Below, in pieces: positions 18,999 through 26,182 of a DNA stretch of 39,052 bases. The notes below the pieces were generated by a model. It ran no database searches, was not told the DNA's origin, and saw only the letters and a list, made by a program, of their open reading frames with translations. The position numbers and the translations under genes were made by a program. The stretch comes from Aquabacterium sp. A7-Y (GTDB lineage: Bacteria > Pseudomonadota > Gammaproteobacteria > Burkholderiales > Burkholderiaceae_C): NCBI RefSeq assembly GCF_026153205.1, contig NZ_JAPFBW010000049.1, positions 1 to 39,052 of the forward strand. Reading direction: 5' to 3'. How positions within the stretch are numbered: the first letter of the stretch is position 1; every line of letters begins with the position of its first letter.

Positions 18999-20112
18999 TC
19001 ACCGGTCTCGGCGCGGGATGGGATCCATGCGGTACTCGAACTGATCGTTCACACCGGGCGGTTTCAGTGCCGGAATGTCACCCGCCGGCGACTCCACTCG
19101 AGACCAGCGATTGCCGGCCGCGAGTTGCGGATGCCGCCACACCTCCCGCATTTCCTTGAAACGGGCGTTTGCAATGTGAGCCTGATCGAGCCGGTGCCTC
19201 AACTCCTTGCCCGTGAGCCGGGAGAAGCACTCGAGAATCTCGGTCCGAAGCTCGTGCCGGTGCAAACTGCGCATGGCGTTGTTGGCGAAGCGGCCATCAC
19301 CGGCGAGCTCGGGTTTGCGCAAGACCATGCTCGTTCTGCAGCCCCATCATCACAGTCTCACCATCACCCGCTGCAAACGGGCCATACGGAAAGATCGTTG
19401 CGTGTTCAGCCCCCGTGCGCCCCGGCGGATCCGCCCCGTCGAAGGCGTAGTACAAAGGGTGCCCCATCCATTCGCACAGCGCGTCCATCATCGACACGTC
19501 GATGCGCGAGCCGCGACCGGTTCGCTCGCGCAGCAGCAGTGCCGACAGGATGTTGCTGTAGGCGTACATCCCGGCTGCGATGTCCGCTACGGCGATGCCC
19601 GCTTTGGCGGGCGCTTCGGTCGTGCCGGTCACGTTCAGGAAGCCCGCTTCGCTTTGAATCAGCAGGTCGTATGCTTTTCTGTCGCGATACGGCCCCTCGG
19701 ATCCATAGTCCGATATATCGCAAACGATCAGACGTGGGTAGCGCTCTCGCAACTGAGCGGACGACAAGCCGAGGCGGGCCGTCGCTCCGGGGGCGAGGTT
19801 CTGGACGAACACGTCAGCGCGTGCCAGCAGTCGCTCCATCACTTCGAGAGCAAACGGCGTCTTCAGGTCCAGGGCCAGGCTTTCCTTGGACCGATTGGCC
19901 CAAACGAAGTGCGGCGACATGCCGGCAACCCGCTGGTCGTAGTGCCTGGCAAAGTCCCCTTCTTCCGGCCGCTCGATCTTGATCACGCGTGCGCCGAGGT
20001 CCGCCAGGTGTCGGGTGCAGAACGGCGCCGCGATCGCCTGTTCGAGGGACACCACGGTGACCCCGTCAAGCGGGCGCTCGCGGTTCAGAGCGGGTGGGTC
20101 GGTCGTCATCAT
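18999..20112 (-). pseudogene. Frameshifted CaiB/BaiF-family CoA-transferase
   Basis: Two overlapping frames together form one class III CoA-transferase. The first (20112 to about 19328) has the family N-terminus LDGVTVVSLEQAIAAPFCTR, the adjacent LGARVIKIERPEEGDFAR and the probable catalytic Asp near residue 177 (VADIAAG). It breaks after MMGLQNE. The second frame picks up with VLRKPELAGDGRFANNA and runs through HPQLAAGNRW to LPPGVNDQFEYRMDPIP. Compared with the usual family pattern, about ten residues are missing at the junction (near 19326-19332), with a frame change, so a small deletion caused the break. The C-terminus also ends early. Such enzymes move CoA between carboxylic acids. A read error could explain a simple shift but not the missing residues. 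Confidence 0.85.
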
Positions 20113-20148
20113 GCGGCGCTCAGTCGACCTTTGCGGCGGACGCCTTCC

Positions 20149-20187
20149 AAGGACCCGGCAGCGCGGTATGCCTCAGCCGAGCATCTG
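20149..20187 (+). pseudogene. Short scrap of the same Ser/Thr kinase
   Basis: These 39 bases match the intact kinase (complement of 12122-12160) at 38 of 39 positions and encode the same KDPAARYASAEHL stretch at the end of the kinase domain. Similarity fades on both sides. This is the third copy of kinase sequence in the window. Confidence 0.8.
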
Positions 20188-20240
20188 CAAGGGGGTTACG
20201 GCGATGGCCGAGCCCGCACGCAGGCGGGTCACGGAGTGGA

Positions 20241-20345
20241 GGTAAGAACAGCCGGCTGCGCAAGGAACTGCCCGAAGCACGGTTGGACGTAGAGATACCT
20301 CGAAAGGCGACGGCGTACTTCGCCGGAGGGTCGCGAGAGCGGCCG
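20241..20345 (+). mobile_element. Remnant of an IS3-family transposase OrfA
   Basis: The frame here encodes SRLRKELPEARLDVEIPRKATAYFAGGSR in two overlapping parts: SRLRKELPEARLDVEI and EIPRKATAYFAGGSR. This is the leucine-zipper end of IS3-type OrfA proteins, normally ...ELAEARMDVEILRKATAYFA. The helix-turn-helix part before it and the OrfB integrase after it are missing, and the frame stops soon after. It directly follows the kinase scrap, so an insertion and later deletions probably shaped this spot. Confidence 0.65.
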
Positions 20346-20417
20346 GGGCAGCTATGACGGCGACAAGCGGTTCTACCGGCTACCGGTACGACGCTTGAGC
20401 ACGAGCGAAGCGAAAGC

Positions 20418-21164
20418 TCAGGCAGTGCCCCCAATCGCGACGGCATCGGCGCCCGCGGGGATGCGCATTGGTGACGCGGAGTCGGTGGCCGCGTGCCAAA
20501 CCGCTTCGGCGACATCCTTTGGGTGCGTGACCGCGGTCATGGTATCGCCAATCCCCGCAAAGATGCCCCGTGCGAAGTCCGCGTAAGCGTCCGGGACGCC
20601 GCCCTCCATGAGCCGCCGAGCGTTCTCCCCGAAGCGAGTGGCGGGCGCGCGCCCCGGTAGCACCAGGCGCACCCGGACGTCGAACGGTGCCAGTTCCAGC
20701 GCGAGGGACTCGGTGAAAGCGTTCACCGCCGCCTTGCTGCCGGTGTAGACCGACAGCAGCGGCAGCGGCGCCAGCGTCACGCTCGACGTCACGTTCACGA
20801 CGACGCCGGCGCGCCGCTGCCGGAATTGCGGCAGCACCGCCTGCGTCATTGCAATCGTCCCAAAGGTGTTGGTCTCGAAGACCTCGCGCACATTCGCCAT
20901 CGACGTTCCCTCGAGCGCCGAGAGCACACCGATGCCGGCATTGTTGACCAGTACGTCGATGGGGCCGGCTGCCTCGATGACCCCTCTGATGCTGTCGGCG
21001 TCGGTGACGTCGAGTGCCAAGACCCGCAGCCGCGCCGAGCGCGGCAGCACATCTTCACGTAGCCTGCGCATCGTCGCGACGACCTGCCAGTCCCGGTCGA
21101 GGAAGAAGCGCGCGACCTCAAGGCCGAAGCCGGACGAGCAGCCGGTAATCAGGATGGTTTTCAT
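20418..21164 (-). CDS. Short-chain dehydrogenase/reductase (classical SDR)
   Basis: This 248-residue oxidoreductase has the Rossmann motif TGCSSGFG (7-14), NNAG (74-77), a catalytic Ser near 127 and Y140/K144. The variant GCSSGFG and the short length fit the common bacterial SDR group annotated as oxidoreductases of unknown substrate. AGGAG lies six bases before the ATG at 21164; the longer frame upstream runs over the divergent regulator and is not used. The gene is divergent from an AraC-type regulator, repeating the AraC/SDR arrangement seen at 3.1-5.0 kb, although the two SDRs are only distantly alike. The adjacent regulator likely controls it. Confidence 0.9.
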   Translation of the reverse strand: MKTILITGCSSGFGLEVARFFLDRDWQVVATMRRLREDVLPRSARLRVLALDVTDADSIRGVIEAAGPIDVLVNNAGIGVLSALEGTSMANVREVFETNTFGTIAMTQAVLPQFRQRRAGVVVNVTSSVTLAPLPLLSVYTGSKAAVNAFTESLALELAPFDVRVRLVLPGRAPATRFGENARRLMEGGVPDAYADFARGIFAGIGDTMTAVTHPKDVAEAVWHAATDSASPMRIPAGADAVAIGGTA

Positions 21165-21214
21165 CAGGAACTCCTGTCGGGGTGAACGATGGTGGGAAGA
21201 TAGAGCGCCCCATC

Positions 21215-21239
21215 CGGACTGGCTACACTTCAAAGTCCG
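21215..21239. promoter_or_regulatory. Inverted repeat in divergent SDR/AraC region
   Basis: CGGACT (21215-21220) and AGTCCG (21234-21239) are perfect inverted repeats with a 13-base spacer, about 50 bases upstream of the SDR start. It is a plausible operator for the divergent AraC regulator, though six-base arms are weak evidence. Confidence 0.35.
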
Positions 21240-21262
21240 TTGTTCTATTGCAATCGTCCAGC

Positions 21263-22222
21263 GTGGTCGATCCATTGGCAGAAGTCGTCTCGCTGCTCCA
21301 GCCGGGCGCGCCGTTCTCGAAACTCGTCACCGGCTCGAATCCGTGGGCCGTGCGGCGCACTGAATCCGGGCGACCGTTCTATTGCGTCGTCCTGGAGGGA
21401 AGCTGCCAGCTCGCGGTCGATGGCCACGAGACGATCCCGCTTCGGGAAGGCGACTTCGTCCTGATCCCCGCGGCTCGCGGCTTCTCGACGTCGAGCCCTG
21501 ACGCGGCTCCGCTGCGCGACGGCAGCGAGGCTGCCTCGCAGATCACTCCCGTCCCTGGCGGTGCGTGGGTTGGCGACCCGCATGGCGCGGCCGACGTCCG
21601 GCTGCTGATCGGCCATTGCGTCTTTGGCTCGCCGGACGCAGCACTGCTGGTGTCGCTGCTGCCACAGTGGGTGCATGTCCGCGGCGAGCGCCGGCTGTCG
21701 ACGCTGGTGCAGCTGGTCGGCGACGAATCGCGTGCCGAGCGGCCTGCGCGCGACGTCGTGCTGGCCCGGCTGCTGGAGGTGCTGCTCATCGAGGCGCTGC
21801 GCTCGACAGCAAGCCGGGCGCCCTCCCCCGGCCTCGCGCGCGGGCTGGCAAACCCGCAGCTCGCCACGGCGCTGCGGCGCATGCATGAGCGCCCGGCGCA
21901 CCCCTGGACCGTCGCCGAACTGGCCAAGGAGGCCGCAATGTCTCGATCAGCGTTCTTCGAACGCTTCAGCCGCGCCGTCGGCCTCGCGCCCATGGAATAC
22001 CTGCTCGCATGGCGCATGGCGCTGGCGAAGCAACTGTTGCAGAAGAAGGAATTGCCTATCGCGGACATCGCCGAGCGCGTCGGCTACAGCTCGGCGAGCA
22101 CCTTCGGGGTCGCCTTCACCCGCCATGTCGGCATGCCGCCCGCGCGCTATGCACGGGAAGCGCGGCTGCGGGCGTCGGCGATCGAGACAGCTACAGGGCA
22201 GAAGACTTCGGCCAACGGGTGA
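21263..22222 (+). CDS. AraC-family transcriptional regulator with N-terminal cupin
   Basis: The protein has about 319 residues from the GTG at 21263. It has an N-terminal cupin-like sensor domain (GRPFYCVVLEGSCQLAVDG, LREGDFVLIPAARGF) and a C-terminal AraC double helix-turn-helix (WTVAELAKEAAMSRSAFFER; IAERVGYSSASTFGVAFTRH). The GTG start is preferred because family members usually begin just before DPLAEVVSLL. The alternative ATG at 21182 would leave only 17 bases to the divergent SDR start and no room for promoters. Regulators with this cupin domain commonly sit divergently from oxidoreductases, as here, and probably sense a small organic molecule. The start choice is uncertain; the family is not. 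Confidence 0.88.
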   Translation: MVDPLAEVVSLLQPGAPFSKLVTGSNPWAVRRTESGRPFYCVVLEGSCQLAVDGHETIPLREGDFVLIPAARGFSTSSPDAAPLRDGSEAASQITPVPGGAWVGDPHGAADVRLLIGHCVFGSPDAALLVSLLPQWVHVRGERRLSTLVQLVGDESRAERPARDVVLARLLEVLLIEALRSTASRAPSPGLARGLANPQLATALRRMHERPAHPWTVAELAKEAAMSRSAFFERFSRAVGLAPMEYLLAWRMALAKQLLQKKELPIADIAERVGYSSASTFGVAFTRHVGMPPARYAREARLRASAIETATGQKTSANG

Positions 22223-22417
22223 TGCACTTCCGCTCGACAGCGACTACGGCCGGTTTCGATCCACTTTGATCGTTCCTTTGGACGGATCCAGGAGGGTTGT
22301 ACCCGCATCCAGCCTGCAGCGGTGCACCGTCACCGGGCGCACGCATGAGGCGCCTCTATCGGACGACTTCGAGCGAGCGCCCCGAATAACTTCGCGGGCG
22401 CCTTGCGCATCACGACA

Positions 22418-22699
22418 TCATCGGTTGTTGGCTGCGATGGCTGCTGCCTTGATCTCTGCGTTGGCTTCCGCCAGCAATTGCTTGGCACGCTTTGCGTGGC
22501 CGCCAAGATCATGGTAGTTGGCAAACTGCGCATCGTTCAAACGATCGTAGGCTTGTTGCACATGATCCTGAGCAGCCGCCAGATTGGGATGCAGCCTAGG
22601 ACTGACGCGCTGTTGCGCCGGTTGCGCGCAGGCAATGTTCACAGCGGCGACGGCCGCCACAGCGCCCGTCATCCTCAGGCTTTTGGTTTTGAGGCCCAT
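22418..22699 (-). CDS. Small secreted protein of unknown function
   Basis: This roughly 93-residue protein has an N-terminal hydrophobic signal (MTGAVAAVAAVNIACAQPA) and a helical mature part (PNLAAAQDHVQQAYDRLNDA, then HAKRAKQLLAEANAEIKAAA). Small periplasmic proteins with this HPNLAAAQ...AYDxL...GHAxxAKxLL pattern recur in Burkholderiales to my knowledge, but have no assigned function. The Cys in NIACAQ could be a lipidation site, although the lipobox is not ideal. Start codons at 22702 and 22699 both follow a GGAGA site; 22699 has the better spacing. The gene stands alone, next to a remnant-rich stretch. Confidence 0.7.
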   Translation of the reverse strand: MGLKTKSLRMTGAVAAVAAVNIACAQPAQQRVSPRLHPNLAAAQDHVQQAYDRLNDAQFANYHDLGGHAKRAKQLLAEANAEIKAAAIAANNR

Positions 22700-22851
22700 C
22701 ATTTCTCCGGAAAACATGGGCTGGACGAAAAACGTCCTTGTTCAGAACTGGGTTTGTCGAAGCCCAGCAACATGGAAATCGAGCTCAGGCCTTGCCGTTC
22801 GTTCCATAGCTCGAGCCATCGCCACGATGAATGACGCAGACCAGTTGATAA

Positions 22852-23108
22852 GGGCAAGGCCGCCACGCCGACCGTGCACGGGAGGCCACCGAAAACCTGG
22901 CCGACAGCCTGAGCGCGGAAATCGGGCGCTGAGCTCAAGCAAATTGACAATGCCCTGGCGACTGTCGCACTGCACGCTCGGCGCGCAAGCTCAAATGTCG
23001 ATGAGCGGCGGATGAGCATCGAACACAGCATCGCCGACCAGCTCGCGCTCGTCCCTCAAGTGGACACAATGCGGGCCACCGACGCTGAAGGGAATGTCGT
23101 CTATGGCG
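22852..23108 (+). pseudogene. N-terminal fragment of a dCache-type membrane sensor (diguanylate cyclase-like)
   Basis: One frame reads AREATENLADSLSAEIGR up to a stop near 22931. The next frame continues at once with ELKQIDNALATVALHARR and runs to LALVPQVDTMRATDAEGNVVYG. Joined, these give the start of the periplasmic dCache domain common in GGDEF/PAS sensor proteins, in which ...QxDxxLxxV... precedes ...LRVTDAxGxVxYG. One frameshift and missing ends show it is dead. It is joined at about 23105 to an IS4-family transposase fragment on the other strand. The intact sensor at 26183-28873 is of the same general type but is not an obvious direct parent. Confidence 0.65.
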
Positions 23109-23367
23109 CCGTCACCGCCGCCAGGATATCGGCCTCGGTGACCCGCTCGTTGCTGAGGAATCGATAGGCTGCCTTGGTGTTGGCCCAGTCTTGGCATACC
23201 AAGGGAATGCTCTGGCCTGGCGCTTGGGCGAATGGCGCTAGCAACGCTCTCAGGCGTCGCCCCAGGCGAGCGTCTTGGAAAACGCTCTCGTCCAATTCCT
23301 GGTCGATCCAACTGTTCTGCCCCGCCTTGATTGCTCGACCTGCCCTTGCACCCTGCGAGTTCGCCAT
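23101..23367 (-). mobile_element. Truncated IS4-family (Tn5-like) transposase
   Basis: The predicted protein (MANSQGARAG... onward) holds only the N-terminal DNA-binding domain of Tn5/IS50-like transposases: WIDQELDESVFQDARLGRRL and WANTKAAYRFLSNERV. It stops after ADILAAVTA, where the sequence becomes the sensor fragment. The whole DDE catalytic domain is gone. The remaining piece could at most bind DNA. No terminal inverted repeat was recognised in the 220 bases upstream. Confidence 0.82.
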
Positions 23368-23591
23368 GGCAGCCTCCGGCCGTCCCGTACTGCCAAGTTG
23401 CGACACAGCGCTGAACTCACCGGGAAATCTCAGCGGCTCGGCGCCCACCGCTCATAGAAAAGGCGAATTTGTGGGTAAAAGCAAGCCGCTGAACCCGTGT
23501 GCGCGTACGGTCAAGGCGCGTTGATCGTACGCTCACCGTCGTACAGGGCATCGTTGCTTGAGACAGCGCGCAGGCCCGAGGCGGCCGAGGC

Positions 23592-24389
23592 TCACTGCGA
23601 GGAGATGACGGAGGACACTTCGGACAACGAGGTTGAGCCCTTGGTCAACCGCTTCCTCTCGGTCCAGAGATTGGTGCACAGCAGCGCCTGGCCAGCGCGC
23701 CGCGTCTGCGACTTGCCGGTGCTGCTGCCGTCGGCGTAACCCGTCACGATGTTGTAGTCGTAGATCGCCTGTGGGCTCGCGAACACGCAGGTCGGGAAGC
23801 TGTCGCTCTGGTACATGGCAGACGCGTCCAGCGCAACGCTGCCGCAGTCCGACGACGGCTTGGAGCCGCTCGACACGGTGTACCAGCCCGTCTGCTCAAG
23901 GCGATAGAACACCGGCTGCGAATTGAAGAAGGTGCCCGAGGCGCAGTCGCCCACCGGCGCCCAGGCGATGCGGCTCTCCACCGAATTCAAGGTGAGGTTG
24001 ATCGGGTCCGCGAACCAGGTCTTGTACGAGGCCGACAGCGCGCCGGCGGCCGATACCGCCGACGAGGTGGGCTGGCCCGCCTTGCTGGCCGGTGCTTGGG
24101 TCGTGGAACGGCCCTGGATCACGATCGAGCGGCAGGTGGCCGGGTCGTACTCAAGCTCGATCTCTTCCAGCGCGGCTTCGTCAGGGCCGAGGCGCATTTC
24201 CGAGTTGAACTGGCAGTAGCCGCCCGGCGTCAGCATGCCTTGCCGCAGCAGCTTCTGCGTGACCTGGAAGCCAGCCGGCGCTGGGATGCGTACGACGCGC
24301 TCGCCTTGAAGCGACGGAACGTGCTGGGCGCCTGCAGCAGCGGCGCACGCGGCGAACGCCGCCGCGCAGGTAAACCTGGCGAATGACAT
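23592..24389 (-). CDS. Secreted protein of unknown function with six cysteines
   Basis: This 265-residue protein begins with a signal peptide (about 1-22, ending AGAQ). The mature part contains six Cys residues (in GYCQF, ATCRS, GDCAS, SDCGS, PTCVF and LLCTN), suggesting three disulfides in an exported protein. Ser/Gly-rich stretches and short beta segments dominate. I do not recognise a family. AGGAGG precedes the ATG at 24389 with good spacing, supporting a real gene. It lies between transposase debris and a HAF-repeat exported protein on the same strand, about 130 bases from the next possible frame. Confidence 0.7.
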   Translation of the reverse strand: MSFARFTCAAAFAACAAAAGAQHVPSLQGERVVRIPAPAGFQVTQKLLRQGMLTPGGYCQFNSEMRLGPDEAALEEIELEYDPATCRSIVIQGRSTTQAPASKAGQPTSSAVSAAGALSASYKTWFADPINLTLNSVESRIAWAPVGDCASGTFFNSQPVFYRLEQTGWYTVSSGSKPSSDCGSVALDASAMYQSDSFPTCVFASPQAIYDYNIVTGYADGSSTGKSQTRRAGQALLCTNLWTERKRLTKGSTSLSEVSSVISSQ

Positions 24390-24523
24390 CGGAAATCCTC
24401 CTGTGTTTGTGCGAGCCCGGCGGGATGCCGCCGCTTAAAGACGACAAAGGCAGTGGCTTCTATCTGGGCCGTATGGCAAGTACGGGCGGTGGGCGGAAGG
24501 CGACGTTTTCGCCTTCACTTGCC

Positions 24524-24757
24524 TCATCCCATCTTAGATGGACAGCCCGTCTGGCGTGACATTTGAAGATCACTCACCCAGGACATGCTGGGCATGAACA
24601 CGAGCGCGCCGTTCATGCCAGCTACATCGGTGCGAGCAATACAGCCGATAGCGGCCAAAGCCGCGAGCAAGGCAGCGCAGCCGGCCGGCGACACGGGGAT
24701 GTGCACAACGCAAACGGCTGGGGCGCCAATGCGTGCCGCGACTCCTGGCCAGCTCAT
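24524..24757 (-). CDS. Possible small coupled gene after the HAF protein (uncertain)
   Basis: A 77-codon frame starts at an ATG that overlaps the HAF stop codon (ATGA at 24754-24757), the layout of translationally coupled genes. The product has one hydrophobic segment (PAGCAALLAALAAIGCIAR). This resembles the hydrophobic-plus-Arg end of a PEP-CTERM tail, and IPVSP just before it sits where VPEP would be expected. It could be a frameshifted tail of the HAF protein, a small membrane peptide, or nothing. Confidence 0.3.
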   Translation of the reverse strand: MSWPGVAARIGAPAVCVVHIPVSPAGCAALLAALAAIGCIARTDVAGMNGALVFMPSMSWVSDLQMSRQTGCPSKMG

Positions 24758-25884
24758 GGGGCTGCCCGCACGGGCACGCGTGCGGGGGTTTGCGGGATCA
24801 AGAGCACCGCGCGCCACCACCAGTTGATAAAGTCCCCTTGGATAGTGCCCGCTATCTCCCCCAGATCGTTGATGTCATGGACGCCTAGACTGACCTGATC
24901 CTTGAGCGGGTCGGCCGGATCCACCAGGTCCATGATCTTTTGCAGCCCTTCGCCGCGTGACCACAAGACCGCCTCGCCGTTCACGCTGCCCACCACGACG
25001 CCCGCATTGTTGATGTCGCTGGCGAAGCTTTCCGTGTCGCCCGGCCCTCCCAGACGGACGAGGCCCTCGTGTTCGCTCCACACGAAGGCGTGGCCCCGCC
25101 CCTCGCTGTCGAGCGTTGCCCCTACGACTTGACCCCGGTCGTTGATAGCACTAGCCCAGCTGCGCATGTCAGGCGGCCCCAGTCGTGCGCCGAGATCCTG
25201 CATGCCGGTGGCTTCACTCCAGATAAATGCGTGATTGATGAACTGCCAGTTGGGTAAGGCAATGGCTGCAATAACGCCCACCACTTGCTTGGCGTTGTTG
25301 ATCGCAGTCGCGCTGCCCTCACCTTCAGGGTAAGTCGGCAAGGCGCCGAGATCACGCACGCCGCGCCCGGCTTCCCAAAGCACCGGCTTGAAATTGCTTT
25401 CCCCGACTGCATCCCCATGGTCATTGATCGCCCGAGCATAGGCCCAGCCGTAGGGGGCGCCGGGCAGGCTGAGAGACGGTAGCACCTGCATGCGTCCGCC
25501 AGGTAACCAGAGCACAGCGCGGGCCGCGTGCTCATAGCCGCGATTCGTCAGAAACAACAGATTGCCGCCGACAATCTGTCCTCGTTGATTGTTGCCCCAG
25601 GCCCAGCCTGGCTCGGTGCTGCCGGGCAGCGGCACACGCAGCGGCTGGACTCGGCCGTCGCGGTCCCACACGACGGCGCGCGGGAAGTTGGGCCGCAAGT
25701 AACTGAACCCGACGATCTGGCCGTGATTGTTGAGATCCTCAACAGAGGAACTGTCCTCAAACCCCGGAAGGAACTCGAGCAGGACAATTCGGTAGGTGGG
25801 CGCCGCATGGACGCTGAGTGCGAGGAGTGCTGCGGCGGCAGCGACGACGTACCGCCGGGCGGCATGATGGCTCGCTGTGGTCAT
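24754..25884 (-). CDS. HAF-repeat exported protein
   Basis: This 376-residue exported protein has a signal peptide (about 1-27, ending VHA). Repeated blocks of the HAF type follow: AxxINxxGxVVG (RAINDHGDAVGES, TAINNAKQVVGV, SAINDRGQVVGAT, DINNAGVVVGSV, DINDLGEIAGTI) alternate with HAFVWSEHEGLVRLGG-like segments. Such repeats probably form a beta-propeller. Their function is unknown; related proteins often carry a PEP-CTERM tail. Here the protein ends at RVPVRAAP without a membrane tail, and a tail-like stretch lies in another frame just downstream, so the original end may have been lost. GAAAGGA before the start is a modest ribosome site. Confidence 0.88.
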   Translation of the reverse strand: MTTASHHAARRYVVAAAAALLALSVHAAPTYRIVLLEFLPGFEDSSSVEDLNNHGQIVGFSYLRPNFPRAVVWDRDGRVQPLRVPLPGSTEPGWAWGNNQRGQIVGGNLLFLTNRGYEHAARAVLWLPGGRMQVLPSLSLPGAPYGWAYARAINDHGDAVGESNFKPVLWEAGRGVRDLGALPTYPEGEGSATAINNAKQVVGVIAAIALPNWQFINHAFIWSEATGMQDLGARLGPPDMRSWASAINDRGQVVGATLDSEGRGHAFVWSEHEGLVRLGGPGDTESFASDINNAGVVVGSVNGEAVLWSRGEGLQKIMDLVDPADPLKDQVSLGVHDINDLGEIAGTIQGDFINWWWRAVLLIPQTPARVPVRAAP

Positions 25885-26182
25885 GGCGGCGTCCTTTCAT
25901 GGGAGACGGCACCCATCAAAACTAGTCGTCCGACGTGCATCCGTCCACCCAAGAGATCAGTCCCCCGTGCAGCGCTGCAAGCCCGCGGCTCTGCGCGACT
26001 GCAGGTTGCCCGATTCTGCAGATGGCCCTTGCCGAAGAGGAACGATGCATCCACCCGGCCGAATCATCGTTTGGGTCGCTAGCTAGCCGCTTACCGGTCG
26101 TCGGCACGTCCCGCGAGTACATACGGCGGCTGCATGGGGCTGGCGCGGCAGGCAGGCGCTGTCTGAGCCAGCCCTCGGGCGG

